Below the pieces are notes generated by a model that had not been told where the DNA came from, searched no databases, and was given only the letters and a program-made list of their open reading frames with translations. The translations under genes were made by a program, and so were the position numbers. Positions 36,301 to 43,270 of a stretch of 64,000 bases of DNA are shown here, in pieces (positions within the stretch are counted from its first letter, which is position 1; each line of letters starts with the position of its first letter). Source of the stretch: a virus; the IMG/VR virus record IMGVR_UViG_3300042881_003883, positions 1 to 64,000 of that record; one strand, 5' to 3'.

Positions 36301-39133
36301 AGCTACTATATTCTATGATATAGATGATACTACATATTATATGAACCCCAATAGTAACACTTACTTATATGGTACATTTCAAGTAAATGGTGGACATGGG
36401 GATTCTCAAATTGGAGTTAGATTATTGTCTGGAAACAATGGTGCTGGTGCAGGTGAAATTAATTTAAGAATGTGGGTATCTGAACCTGGTGTAACGTGGA
36501 ACTGGGGTGGATTTGGATATAACGTAACTAATAATAATGGTTCACCAAACGGATTTGGTAGAATAAATACCGCACACGGACAGGCATATATGAGATTTAG
36601 TGATGGTGGTGATTTGTATTTCTATAATACAAATACATCTGGTACTAGAGTTACTAATATGGAAATGTATCCAAATAATACCGTATTATTTAACAACTAC
36701 GCTACGGGTGGTAACTCATTAAGAGCACCAATATTTTATGATTCGGATAATACGGGATACTATGGTGATTTTGCATCAACATCTCGTATAAACGCTATTA
36801 ATTATGATAATTTATATTGGGCGGGAGATACGAGTTATGGTTTCATTGGTAGAAACGTATATGCTGATACTGTAAATGGTAGAGGTAGTGACCCGTTAGA
36901 ATTAAACTATTATGATGGTGGTGATGTTTACATTGGACCTGGTGGTGGTAATAAAAATTTAAGAGCTAATCTTTACTATGATTATGCAAATACTGCATAT
37001 TATTTAGACCCTAATGGAACTGCTAGATTATCATATGTAGTAGCAAATGGTGGTATCCGAATTGATGGAAATGAAAACCTTTACTTAGATAACAACTATG
37101 GACAATCAATTGTAGGTGTTTATACATCTGTTAGATATCAGGGTATATTTGCAATGGGTAATGCATATAAATTAGCAATTGATGGTACTGGTACTGGTAA
37201 CTTATATGGATTATCTTGGTCACATCCTAATGCTGGAGGACAAGCTGGATTCTTAAATGACCACGGTTTATTGGTAATGAACTATGGTACAACTTTTGCG
37301 GCAATATCATCACGTGGTTGGTTCAGAACTTCAGTTCAGGCACCTATATTCTATGATAATGATGATACTGGATACTATGGTAATTATGCAGGTGATAGAA
37401 GCACCAGCGTTAATGGATTTACCGCAAGAACAGTAGAAGGAACCAAAGGAACATGGAAATACAATATCCCAAGATTTATTCATACGGGCGACTCTAATTA
37501 TTGGGTTGGAAGTATGGGTTGGGGTACAACTGACTTCAACACTATGATGACATGGGGTAGTGGATTCATTGATTCTTGGTCAAACCCATCAAATCAACCA
37601 TCTGGTACTTCACATTGGGTAGGTACTCAAGCATATCACTACACCAATGCATACAATAGTGCATATGGTTGGCAGTTGGTAGGTGGTCCAATTGGAAATT
37701 TACGATTCCGTCAATCTTGGCCAAATGCTGGTACTTGGAGAACTGTACCTATGCTTGATGTGAATGATGGAAATAGTGGAGCAATGTATGCTGGAATTTA
37801 TTATGATTCGGCTGATAGTGCATATTATGCAGACCCAGCATCAACATCTCGTTTAAATATAACTAAGACTGCATTAAAAGCTCATAATGATATGAGTGGT
37901 TATGGAGAAGGAAACTGGGTTTCAGATTTCAATCGAACTCCAATAAGTTCATTTACGTTTGGTGAAGATAAATATAATGGTGGTCCATCTGGAACTTGGT
38001 GGTTCCAGGTAAATATGAGACATGCAAACTCAAGTAACTATTGGGGAACTCAATTGGCATATGGATGGGAAGATAATGCAAATGAAATTTATCAAAGAAA
38101 TATTACCGGAGGAAGTTTCAGCGGATGGGTTAGATATCTAAATTCAAACAACTATTCTGGTTATTCAAATTTCGGAACAGGTACAGTTTATGGTGGTATA
38201 TATTACGATGGTAATAACTCTGGATACTATGGTGATTTTGCATCAACATCTCGTTTCAATACAACCATAACTGATACAACATACTTCGGTTCAGATACTA
38301 ATAAAGGTAGAGCACAGGGATATGGTACTTGGTCAAATTCATTCCATAAAACGGCATACATGTCATTTGACTGGAACGCGAATTATGACACTTATTCAAA
38401 TCATGGTATCGCATCTACTGATTTAAATGGTTCGTTTAGTGATTCGATGAGTATTAACTCATTTAATGATATCAACTTAAGATTAGATTCAAATGATAAT
38501 AATGCAAACTCATATGTAAGAATACATGATAATACTACTGGCCAGTCAGTTTCCGTAGCATATATCGGACGAGAGAGTGGTAACCCTATTGCATATTTCA
38601 ATAATAGAGTATATGGTAACGTATATTACCACAACAGTGATACTGCATATTATTTGGCTCCGAATGGTACTTCCAGATTGAATAGAACAAACTATGATTA
38701 TGTTTATTCTTATAACTGGGTTTACGCACAGGGTGATGTTATTGCATACTACTCTGATGAAAGATTAAAAACTAAAGTTGGTTCTATTGAAAACGCTTTA
38801 GATAAAATCTCTAAATTGAATGGATTCTATTATGTTGAAAATGATTTAGCAAAATCATTCGGATACAAAAACGAAAAAAGACAATTAGGTTTATCAGCAC
38901 AAGAAGTACAAGAAGTTTTACCTGAAATTGTGACATTAGCACCATTTGATACGGAAACTGATAAAAATAATAATATTGTAGGTTCCAAATCTGGAGAAGA
39001 TTACTTAACTGTAAACTACGCTAAAGTAGTTCCTCTTTTAGTTGAAGGTATTAAAGAACAAACCGAAATAATCAATTCTCAGCAAAAACAAATTGATGAA
39101 TTAAAAGAAATGATTAAATCTTTGATAAAATAA
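27350..39133 (+). CDS. Giant collagen-like tail fibre ending in S74 self-cleaving chaperone
   Basis: 3927 aa. Residues 1-294: fibre strands with 'GDGSNLTKIP'-type modules. 295-816: Gly-X-Y tract. ~817-950: 'LTGTTDNGVITLNGTAPN' head module shared with the 13291 fibre. Then three 'DTGQGLTEVHLMNQNVRT' units, 18 'FYDSDNTAYYLDPASTSRLN'-like units, two related ~130-aa domains ('MELKVRIYNYSGDTYWEY' and 'WTMKVRIYNYSTNQTSEY') and two related 'WSHPNAGG/LNDHGLL' domains. The last ~126 residues are a Peptidase_S74 intramolecular chaperone: 'YYSDERLKTKVGSIENALDK', catalytic Ser3802 and Lys3807, then 'GLSAQEVQEVLPE' and a coiled coil. Family members trimerise the fibre, then cleave themselves off just before the Ser. 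This is therefore probably a main receptor-binding fibre. Confidence 0.9.
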   Translation: MKYAGKNPNGINQVSQSLLSVDVNGVQQLTVSTASLDINTKLSVTNGVLASSYTGSAFSGSKFVGSQFSGSFSGSFSGDGSNLTKIPFEGLTADAQSKIQSGDGTARISNNKLSINVNTDITGSLLTTGTVSASFLAGDGSNITNISAASIGDINRLKSGSATATISPNKGLEVNVGIVTEKYLGVSGSAQIAGNLNVDGTTTLKSLNVAGTITATELKTTYISSSIIFSSGSNKFGDQSSDTHEFTGSLRVKDTIQIPSYTSNPVSGKVGEIYYNTSDTNIYRWTGLIWEPAAGTAGTSGTSGTSGTSGTSGTSGTSGTSGSSGSSGASGSSGSSGSSGSSGTSGTSGTSGSGGTSGSGGSSGTSGSSGTRGTSGSSGTSGTSGTSGSSGSSGSSGTSGTSGTSGTSGSSGSSGFGSSGTSGSGGTSGTSGTRGTSGSSGTSGSSGTSGSSGISGSSGTSATSGSGGTSATSGSSGSSGSSGTSGSSGSSGTSGTSGTRGTSGTSGTSGTSGISGSSGSSGSSGTSGTSGISGSSGSSGSSGSSGTSGTSGTRGTSGTSGIDGVVGDGGTSGSSGSSGSSGTSGSSGSSGTSGTSGSSGTNSTAGTGGTSGSSGSSGSSGTSGTSGTSGSSGTSGSSGSSGTSGSSGSSGTSGTSGTSGINGLIGSSGTGGTAGTGGTSGSSGSSGTSGTSGTSGTSGTSGTSGTRGTAGSGGSSGSSGSSGTSGTSGTSGSSGSSGTSGTSGSSGTSGTSGSSGTSGTRGTAGSGGSSGTSGSSGTSGSSGTSGSSGSSGTSGTSGTSGTSGTSGSSGTSGSSGVLALTGTTDNGVITLNGTAPNATVESNLRFDGTTLAVTGNATISGDLTVSGTTTYINTTTLNVGDNIITLNADIGAATAPTENAGIEVKRGNAATKQFYWNESTDRWYADSDLQSAGNLYGTQIDTGQGLTEVHLMNQNVRTSDTITFARLNLTTTGNDYYFAANGLTMTSISTGETIWRNLSSLRFTDNNDWDYNSWAGLKFINASKRIVLGVGGNVFTANSAQTGNLLLDRIDTMYLFDTTYYLNTGTSNLNSLTLAGNLVAAQVNTGQGLTEVHLMNQNVRTTDSVTFANITGNTIYVGGGTTYFINNDISRLNYINANAFAQEQGSVLKITYPNGGTLNNSTSSVTGAIKIRLPQSWTNTMMELKVRIYNYSGDTYWEYSMGGYNYSPSTSWINTNASVAGAAGAPAYTVRFAHDGTYCTIFIGELATTWSYPKIVVTEFIGGHSNFAVSQWDGDWALSFETTSFGTVTSTKTPTLRTGNFIADGTISGTSIDTGQGSTEVHLMNQNIRTTDDVTFSTIRGTNFRASNAYYLGENNFYLNLTNGGWYSNVRIASEVDMRAPIFYDTDNTAYYTNPAGLSVLSHIQLVNNWANTTPNDGAINIRGQYPSMTFRNTISNNMWLRHMDGSGDIQHYFASGVDSTSWSIRHSMFTNGRFFSAESMRTPIFYDSDNTAYYLDAASTSNINEIVSVRGQFRKAQTNNNYTTAALWTESYSTTTTGIAFHISGVVGKYLEMRTDGILYWENEKVWTGSTDGAGSGLDADLLDGQQGTYYDHRIYTSTGNIAGSFLGGHYSSGGTEKPNSATFGAGKLKVAMLSNGNLGFGGSWNDVLWMSTYNGGDVKQSYAIVGDKYGDNLWFSRQAFDSATWGTGRRLWHSGDTTISTTGDMRSPIFYDSDDTTYRIDGNSTSVLNNLNIAGTLTVNGTINLGNDFQIGDYKYFGINNLGASATQARRFEVARIGIDFNDWNSVGLFEVELSENYYDKGLRKRYIVSYGYVSAASVQLVEANGIGSNHFQVTIGSEVVVSGDHRYIPVYVDVRYYSSVDALIRTTRSITTNTNSAIGAVYINTSPSATNISDFTADSIVYPTSGQFGIAAPTFYDSDNTSYYIDPSNGANGISANLQGRIQVGTFNNSQTNTGEAWIGRASDRAAGVLTVQLGGGAGRYLEVVDNAWTTVEFSVNDSGVATAAASFRAPIFYDSNNTSYYLDPTSTTSLRTVGSWRSDSSTWDGEFSGKIQYHSNNWYFQAAGDWIWRNSGGSNVIYGNQSGELTATGNMRSPIFYDSDNTGYYTNPAGTSRMNGIAFDAASPVYSVTAGTSYQQHFQIREAGASGANGSAIAYAPSIGFHWSGVVASNITMEASGRISIRNNPGTSYENLVANNMYAYAFYDENNTGYYLDPASTSVLNAIRLGTSANNSTLSGAGDWGVRFTTDVGYIQIGPANSSYAHIYTDRGNFYMNVNDLYLNGNLVPAFGYNRGSGNLFAAIYYDANNTNYYIDGASTSNLNDLQTAGRVVIGGNFSNNAYNSVGSARLHFGGGNSDANDNYYIGTNIEGYGGSYTKLDLRWHTGIRMGAQPGYGGIRFYDTEDLGTLIFSIGTGDAHVRVTNNLYVNGYTYLGNGNADETHINDTLRVGATDSGDSHFYFGEDSSSWYGDHWYWDSGYNVYRYSRFAGTDSLIHYHDTRDTTRITYARNIVFDDFGKGIVGNYSAERLQLVFAMGDSYKPNTAGTSTANMYGIGWSHPNAGGLGGANNLNDHGLLIINNGTFRAAISSRIVASEEVRGTLFRDYNDSGYYLDPNTTGISLRIGGTVHSGGAFSSDGYSSSSPNVVTRITAPQGAAFSSDGSTGAIRIKLPFRGNNPMWTMKVRIYNYSTNQTSEYLLGNYAYDQGGYNSSATFIGGASATAHTVRFGNQDGVDCVWIGETNTGWSYPVVSVIDFTSGFRSSNADSQSRNWNIAVVTSFGTVQTAITPEIRLSNTYAPTFRADTDMRAPIYYDTNTAYYINGDGASNLNTLQTYSYQGNGNVGGTGNASWHPSGIYSAGYNWLYGGINMNGGTLDGAGPIYGTIYYDRNDSGYYADPASTSNFYNLNLTGAKHTYLTINPGNGWEAMVRYIGGSGSSWYVGKRTSTQLLGSTDAFHMYSETAGRTVGGYDTAGNHYAYGSSRATIFYDIDDTTYYMNPNSNTYLYGTFQVNGGHGDSQIGVRLLSGNNGAGAGEINLRMWVSEPGVTWNWGGFGYNVTNNNGSPNGFGRINTAHGQAYMRFSDGGDLYFYNTNTSGTRVTNMEMYPNNTVLFNNYATGGNSLRAPIFYDSDNTGYYGDFASTSRINAINYDNLYWAGDTSYGFIGRNVYADTVNGRGSDPLELNYYDGGDVYIGPGGGNKNLRANLYYDYANTAYYLDPNGTARLSYVVANGGIRIDGNENLYLDNNYGQSIVGVYTSVRYQGIFAMGNAYKLAIDGTGTGNLYGLSWSHPNAGGQAGFLNDHGLLVMNYGTTFAAISSRGWFRTSVQAPIFYDNDDTGYYGNYAGDRSTSVNGFTARTVEGTKGTWKYNIPRFIHTGDSNYWVGSMGWGTTDFNTMMTWGSGFIDSWSNPSNQPSGTSHWVGTQAYHYTNAYNSAYGWQLVGGPIGNLRFRQSWPNAGTWRTVPMLDVNDGNSGAMYAGIYYDSADSAYYADPASTSRLNITKTALKAHNDMSGYGEGNWVSDFNRTPISSFTFGEDKYNGGPSGTWWFQVNMRHANSSNYWGTQLAYGWEDNANEIYQRNITGGSFSGWVRYLNSNNYSGYSNFGTGTVYGGIYYDGNNSGYYGDFASTSRFNTTITDTTYFGSDTNKGRAQGYGTWSNSFHKTAYMSFDWNANYDTYSNHGIASTDLNGSFSDSMSINSFNDINLRLDSNDNNANSYVRIHDNTTGQSVSVAYIGRESGNPIAYFNNRVYGNVYYHNSDTAYYLAPNGTSRLNRTNYDYVYSYNWVYAQGDVIAYYSDERLKTKVGSIENALDKISKLNGFYYVENDLAKSFGYKNEKRQLGLSAQEVQEVLPEIVTLAPFDTETDKNNNIVGSKSGEDYLTVNYAKVVPLLVEGIKEQTEIINSQQKQIDELKEMIKSLIK
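28232..29797 (+). repeat. Collagen-like Gly-X-Y tract (522 aa) in the S74 fibre
   Basis: Residues 295-816, mainly GTS and GSS, with GSG, GTR and GTA variants. A short 'GIDGVVGDGGTSG' and a 'GINGLIGSSGTGG' segment interrupt it, and one 'GFGSSG' break is present. It lacks the DGTLFG superrepeat of the other fibre. Confidence 0.9.
31478..38690 (+). repeat. 18 'FYDSDNTxYYxDPASTSxLN' units
   Basis: A 20-25-residue signature with preceding 'MRAPI' or similar occurs 18 times, separated by unlike domains of 40-280 residues. It probably forms a recurrent trimeric knot or strand exchange point between globular fibre domains. Units differ in DNA sequence, so the array is old. Confidence 0.8.
38753..39133 (+). 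other. Peptidase_S74 intramolecular chaperone domain
   Basis: The 126-residue segment beginning at the catalytic Ser (codon 38753-38755) of 'SDERLK', with the Lys at 38768-38770. Established for the family: autocleavage immediately before this Ser after trimer folding, releasing the C-terminal fragment. Confidence 0.85.
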
Positions 39134-39153
39134 TTGATATTTATATAAAAGAA

Positions 39154-39203
39154 GAAAAACTCCCAATCATACAACCAAAATTTATGTTTTGGGATTTTTC
39201 TTT
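39154..39203 (+). terminator. Intrinsic terminator after the fibre operon
   Basis: Left arm GAAAAA-C-TCCCAA (39154-39166) pairs with TTGGGATTTTTC (39189-39200) with one bulged C; the right arm supplies the T tract. It separates the fibre operon from the sheath gene. Confidence 0.7.
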
Positions 39204-39212
39204 ATATTTATA
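39203..39212 (+). promoter_or_regulatory. Promoter-like element TATATTTATA
   Basis: Exact copy directly after the terminator, 48 nt before the sheath ATG. A one-mismatch copy (GATATTTATA, 39136-39145) lies upstream of the terminator. Confidence 0.5.
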
Positions 39213-39260
39213 TGTGTATTTGATATTATAATCAAACTAAACTTATTGGAGAAATAAAAT

Positions 39261-41597
39261 ATGGCAGAAAGAATTGTATCACCCGGAGTATTCACAAGAG
39301 AAAACGATTTATCGTTCTTGGCTCAGGGTATCGGAGAAATTGGAGCAGCGTTTATAGGACCTTTCAAACAAGGACCTGCGTTTGTTCCCACAATCGTAAG
39401 AACACAATCAGAATTCGAAAACATTTTCGGAACACCTGATGGAACATACTACACAGAGTATGCGGTTCAAAACTATTTAAGAGAAGCAGGTACTGTGACT
39501 GTTGTAAGGGTAATGGATACCGGAGGATATACACAAGCTACACCAATTGGTTTAGTTGCTAGTGGTTCTGCTGGTAAGAAATTAATCTCTACTATTCACT
39601 CAACCAACAATGGTGATGCTGAAGTAGGATTTGGTCCATTTACTGTAACACCATCATTAACTATATCTGGTTCATTTGTAGTTTCTGGTTCTGGTATTGG
39701 TTTTGTATCATCATCTTTAGTTCCATCGGCAACTAATGATGTAAGTGATGTATTTGGTGAATCACCATTTGGTTCAAAAGATGGATATGTTTATTCATAC
39801 TTTGAAAATGAAGCATCTGCATTTAATTACAATACAAGCAATCCTGCTGGAGCAGTTGTAGCAATTGCATTACCATCTCAAGTATTTGGTGGTACTGATT
39901 TAGGATTAGGAGCACCTTCGCAAGCTGGAGCATCTCCTGCACAAACTCCTTATGTAAAATCACAACTTATTTCTGGTGAGAGATATGAATTATTCCGTTT
40001 CCATACATTAGGATATGGTAACAACGAAAACACAAGATTTAAAATCGGTATTTCTAATGTGAAAGCAGCTGGTGAAGATGGAGCAACTGATTACTCTACA
40101 TTCTCTGTATCTGTAAGAGCATACAATGATACTGATAAGAGAAAATCAGTATTAGAAACATTTAACAACGTAAACTTAGACCCTGCATCTCCTAACTTTA
40201 TAGCTAGAGTAATTGGTGATAGATTTATGACAATTGATTCAACTGGTAAAATTACTGAATATGGTGATTGGTTGAATAACTCAAAATATATTAGAGTAGA
40301 AGTTAAAGAGCAAGGTTCATACCCTGTATCAGCAGCACCATTTGGACATGGAGCTTATACTAATCCAATTGAAACAACAACAACAACACAGGCCGAATGG
40401 ATACCTGCTGTTGTTTTCCAAACTGGTTCAGTAGATAATACTGCTGGTTCACCAATTTATTTTGCTGGTTTTGATTTCGAAACAATTGGTATTAAATTAG
40501 ATAACGCTAATTATTTGGCACCATTACCAACTACTAAAATTGGAGCAAACGTAGATTTCGGATTTGATTCTCAACTTACTTATGTAATGAGTGGTTCTGA
40601 TTCAACTGATATGGCTAAGAGACAATTTATATTAGGTTTCCAAGGTGGATTTAACGGACAATCTCCGGCAACTCCAATTAACTTAGGAACGGCAATATCA
40701 GCAGCTAACTCACAGGGATTTGATTTATCAACTTCTGTAGCTAGTGGATATGAGGCATACTCTAAAGCAATCAACGCAATTTCAAACGCTGATGAATATG
40801 ATATCAATATGGTTGTAACTCCGGGTGTTATTAGAAGATTACACACTCCGGTTACTACTAAAGTAATTGATATGGTTGAAGCTAGACAAGATTGTTTCTA
40901 CATCGCTGATTTTAACGCAGCACCTGATACAATAGCACAAGCTACTACTCAGGCAGCAGCAGTTGATTCAAACTACGCTGGTACTTACTACCCTTGGGTT
41001 AAGATGGTTGATTCAAACACTAACAAATTAATAAGTGTTCCACCATCAGTATTGTTACCTGCTGTGTACGCATCAAATGACGCTATTGCGGCTGAATGGT
41101 TCGCACCTGCTGGTTTGAATAGAGGAGGAATCGTAGGAGCTGTTTCAGTTCTTAATAGATTAACACATTCTGAAAGAGATACTTTATATGAAAACAAAGT
41201 AAACCCAATCGCTTCTTTCCCTGGGCAAGGTATTGTAGCATTTGGACAAAAAACGTTGCAAGATAAAGCATCAGCATTGGATAGAATCAACGTAAGAAGA
41301 TTATTGATTACCGTTAAAAAGTATATCGCATCTACTTCTAGATTCTTAGTGTTCGAACAAAATACCGCAGCAACTCGTGGTAGATTTATCAACACTGTAC
41401 AACCTTACTTAGAAGGAATTCAACAAAGACAAGGTTTATACGCATTCAAAGTAGTTATGGATGAATCTAACAACACACCTGATGTAGTAGATAGAAACAT
41501 TTTAGCAGGACAGATATTCTTACAACCAGCAAAAACTGCTGAATTTATTGTAATTGATTTCAATATCTTACCTACTGGAGCAAGTTTCTCAGCATAA
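39261..41597 (+). CDS. Tail sheath protein (T4 gp18-like)
   Basis: 778 aa contractile sheath subunit. The N-terminus 'IVSPGVFTRENDLSFLAQGI' and 'AAFIGPFKQGPAFVPTIV' is the standard sheath start, followed by 'YYTEYAVQNYLREAGTVTVV'. The C-terminal domain is the conserved part: 'LQDKASALDRINVRRLLITV', 'KYIASTSRFLVFEQN', 'QRQGLYAFKVVMDESNN' and 'AEFIVIDFNILPTG'. Sheath subunits polymerise around the tube and contract to drive injection. The central ~350 residues are a variable, surface-exposed insertion with fibre-like 'SGSFVVSGSG' strands. Start supported by TTGGAG 12 nt upstream. Own terminator-promoter boundary upstream, tube gene next. Confidence 0.95.
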   Translation: MAERIVSPGVFTRENDLSFLAQGIGEIGAAFIGPFKQGPAFVPTIVRTQSEFENIFGTPDGTYYTEYAVQNYLREAGTVTVVRVMDTGGYTQATPIGLVASGSAGKKLISTIHSTNNGDAEVGFGPFTVTPSLTISGSFVVSGSGIGFVSSSLVPSATNDVSDVFGESPFGSKDGYVYSYFENEASAFNYNTSNPAGAVVAIALPSQVFGGTDLGLGAPSQAGASPAQTPYVKSQLISGERYELFRFHTLGYGNNENTRFKIGISNVKAAGEDGATDYSTFSVSVRAYNDTDKRKSVLETFNNVNLDPASPNFIARVIGDRFMTIDSTGKITEYGDWLNNSKYIRVEVKEQGSYPVSAAPFGHGAYTNPIETTTTTQAEWIPAVVFQTGSVDNTAGSPIYFAGFDFETIGIKLDNANYLAPLPTTKIGANVDFGFDSQLTYVMSGSDSTDMAKRQFILGFQGGFNGQSPATPINLGTAISAANSQGFDLSTSVASGYEAYSKAINAISNADEYDINMVVTPGVIRRLHTPVTTKVIDMVEARQDCFYIADFNAAPDTIAQATTQAAAVDSNYAGTYYPWVKMVDSNTNKLISVPPSVLLPAVYASNDAIAAEWFAPAGLNRGGIVGAVSVLNRLTHSERDTLYENKVNPIASFPGQGIVAFGQKTLQDKASALDRINVRRLLITVKKYIASTSRFLVFEQNTAATRGRFINTVQPYLEGIQQRQGLYAFKVVMDESNNTPDVVDRNILAGQIFLQPAKTAEFIVIDFNILPTGASFSA

Positions 41598-41620
41598 ATT
41601 AACAAATAAAAAAATAACTA

Positions 41621-41630
41621 ATATTTATTA
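41621..41630 (+). promoter_or_regulatory. Variant promoter-like element (ATATTTATTA)
   Basis: TAATATTTATTAG, a weaker relative of TATATTTATA, 19 nt before the tube ATG. It could give extra tube mRNA beyond read-through from the sheath gene. Confidence 0.35.
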
Positions 41631-41649
41631 GTATAATAGGAGATAAAAC

Positions 41650-42138
41650 ATGGCAGAAGTATTAGAATTTTCACAAATGATGTTTACCAACTTCGAACCG
41701 AAGATGAAGAACCGCTATATTATGGAGATTGACGGAATTCAATCTTACTTAATAAAATCAGCGGCTAGACCATCTATCACTTTCGAACCGGTTAAACTAG
41801 ACCATATCAACACTTATCGCAAATTGCAAGGTAAGGGAGAATGGCAGGACATTACAATAACATTGTATGACCCAATCGTTCCATCTGGAGCACAACAAGT
41901 AATGGAATGGGTTCGTTTAGGATATGAATCGTTAACTGGTAGAAAAGGTTACGCCGATTTCTATAAAAAGGACATCGATTTCTATATGCTAGGGCCTGTT
42001 GGTGATAAAATCGAACAATGGAAGTTAAAAGGAGCATTTATTGTATCTGCTAACTTCGGAGATTTATCATTTGATTCAAACGATGCAGCTGATATCGAAT
42101 TGACATTGGCTTATGATTACGCAATTTTAGAATTCTAA
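41650..42138 (+). CDS. Tail tube protein (T4 gp19-like)
   Basis: 162 aa, the normal length of gp19-type tube subunits. Visible signature: 'NFEPKMKNRYIMEIDGIQSY' near the N-terminus, 'TFEPVKLDHINTYRKLQGKG' in the middle, 'WQDITITLYDPI' and C-terminal 'DLSFDSNDAADIELTLAYDY'. The protein stacks as hexameric rings inside the sheath to form the DNA conduit. GGAGAT 8 nt before the ATG is a good ribosome site, better than most in this window, as expected for a highly made protein. A strong terminator follows at 42165. Confidence 0.95.
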   Translation: MAEVLEFSQMMFTNFEPKMKNRYIMEIDGIQSYLIKSAARPSITFEPVKLDHINTYRKLQGKGEWQDITITLYDPIVPSGAQQVMEWVRLGYESLTGRKGYADFYKKDIDFYMLGPVGDKIEQWKLKGAFIVSANFGDLSFDSNDAADIELTLAYDYAILEF

Positions 42139-42164
42139 AATAAAAATCAATAATTACATTAATT

Positions 42165-42202
42165 AGAGAGGTTCTTTTATTAAGAATCTCTCTTTTTTTT
42201 TA
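42165..42202 (+). terminator. Intrinsic terminator after tail tube gene
   Basis: AGAGAGGTTCTT (42165-42176) pairs with AAGAATCTCTCT (42182-42193), one G-T pair, 5-nt loop, followed by a run of T to 42200. Among the strongest terminators in the window. Confidence 0.85.
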
Positions 42203-42217
42203 ATTTTTCAAAAAGTA

Positions 42218-42227
42218 TATATTTATA
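42218..42227 (+). promoter_or_regulatory. Promoter-like element TATATTTATA
   Basis: Exact copy (within TATATATTTATATA), 22 nt before the ATG at 42250 and just after the tube terminator. Confidence 0.5.
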
Positions 42228-42249
42228 TACAAACAAATAAAGGTTAATT

Positions 42250-43023
42250 ATGAGCAATACTAAATTCGATTTCCCAACGGAAATTATTGATTTACCATCA
42301 AAGGGGTTAGTGTATCCCGAAAAACACCCATTAAGAAAGGGTAACATTGAAATCAAATACATGACAGCTAGAGAAGAAGATATCCTTGCATCACAAACTT
42401 TAATTAAAAAAGGTGTGGTATTGGATAAATTATTCGAATCTATTGTTGTTGAAGAAGGTGTTAATATCAACGATGTATTTATTGGAGATAAAAACGCAAT
42501 TTTAATGGCAACAAGAGTATTAGGTTATGGGGCTGATTATACTGTTGAAATTACTGACCCATTTACATTGGAAAAACAATCAGTAACAATTGATTTATCT
42601 AAGGTGAAAACTAAAGATGTTAATGAATCTCTATTAAATGGTGAAAATAGATATAAATTCAAATTACCAAAATCAGGTAAAGAGTTGGTATTTAAATTAC
42701 TAACACACGGTGATGAAACTGAAATTACAAAAGAAATTCAAGCATTAGAAAGATTATATAAAGGAAAGGGAGAAAAAACATTTGATGTTACTACTCGTTT
42801 GAAATATATGATACAATCTGTTGATGGAAATGAAGATAAAGGGTTTGTTACAAGCTGGATTCAAAATGGATTCCTTGCATTGGATACTAAGGCATTTAGA
42901 AAATATGTTAAGGAGTTAAGTCCGGATATGGATTTAAAATTTGATTTCACATCAGATGTAACAGGCGAAACGGAGGCGCTAGATATCCCATTTGGGATAA
43001 ACTTTTTTTACCCTACCGAGTGA
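42250..43023 (+). CDS. Tail assembly chaperone / baseplate protein, gp26-like (T4_baseplate family)
   Basis: 257 aa. The start 'FPTEIIDLPSKGLVYPEKHP', 'GNIEIKYMTAREEDILAS', 'IKKGVVLDKLFESI' and 'FIGDKNAILMATRVLGYG' match the conserved core of the T4_baseplate family (PF12322, T4 gp26). Position between tail tube and tape measure is that of the tail assembly chaperone of long-tailed phages, which coats the tape measure during tail assembly. The gene ends TTT TTT TAC ... TGA at 43021, and a second open frame continues from the T7 run, so this 257-aa form may be the short (G-type) product of a frameshift pair. Terminator and promoter-like element precede it. Confidence 0.75.
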   Translation: MSNTKFDFPTEIIDLPSKGLVYPEKHPLRKGNIEIKYMTAREEDILASQTLIKKGVVLDKLFESIVVEEGVNINDVFIGDKNAILMATRVLGYGADYTVEITDPFTLEKQSVTIDLSKVKTKDVNESLLNGENRYKFKLPKSGKELVFKLLTHGDETEITKEIQALERLYKGKGEKTFDVTTRLKYMIQSVDGNEDKGFVTSWIQNGFLALDTKAFRKYVKELSPDMDLKFDFTSDVTGETEALDIPFGINFFYPTE

Positions 43024-43216
43024 TTATAGTATTCAACTCCATACTCAAATTTGGGAGTTGGTTAATTATGGTAATGGATTCAGCTGGAATGATGTGTATT
43101 TCATGCCATCACAATGGAGAAAATTCTATTTTAACAAATTAATTGAGTTAAAAAAGAAAGAATCCGAAGAACATAAAAAAGCACAACAACAATCGAAAGT
43201 GAGGATTAAAAGATAA
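43001..43216 (+). CDS. Downstream frame of tail chaperone, reached by +1 (or -2) frameshift
   Basis: No start codon suits this frame. It opens immediately after an in-frame TAA at 42998-43000 and runs to TAA at 43214-43216, overlapping the end of the 257-aa gene exactly at a run of seven T (43003-43009). A +1 slip of Phe-tRNA from TTT (43006-43008) to TTT (43007-43009) would give ...NFF-TLPSDYSIQLHTQIW... and add ~69 residues. The extension contains 'NDVYFMPSQWRKFYFNKLI' and a charged 'ELKKKESEEHKKAQQQ' tail, much like the T half of chaperone pairs (and perhaps T4 gp51). A one-base homopolymer error in the sequence would look the same. Confidence 0.65.
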   Translation, partial: TFFTLPSDYSIQLHTQIWELVNYGNGFSWNDVYFMPSQWRKFYFNKLIELKKKESEEHKKAQQQSKVRIKR

Positions 43217-43231
43217 TCCTCACTTTTTTTT
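43199..43231 (+). terminator. Intrinsic terminator overlapping the chaperone stop
   Basis: Perfect 10-bp stem GTGAGGATTA (43199-43208) / TAATCCTCAC (43214-43223), loop AAAGA, followed by eight T. The stop codon of the frameshift frame lies in the right arm of the stem. Confidence 0.9.
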
Positions 43232-43236
43232 ATCTT

Positions 43237-43246
43237 TATATTTATA
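43237..43246 (+). promoter_or_regulatory. Promoter-like element TATATTTATA
   Basis: Exact copy, 24 nt before the ATG at 43271; starts the tape measure/baseplate operon. Confidence 0.5.
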
Positions 43247-43270
43247 GGAGTACGAATAACATAAATTATT

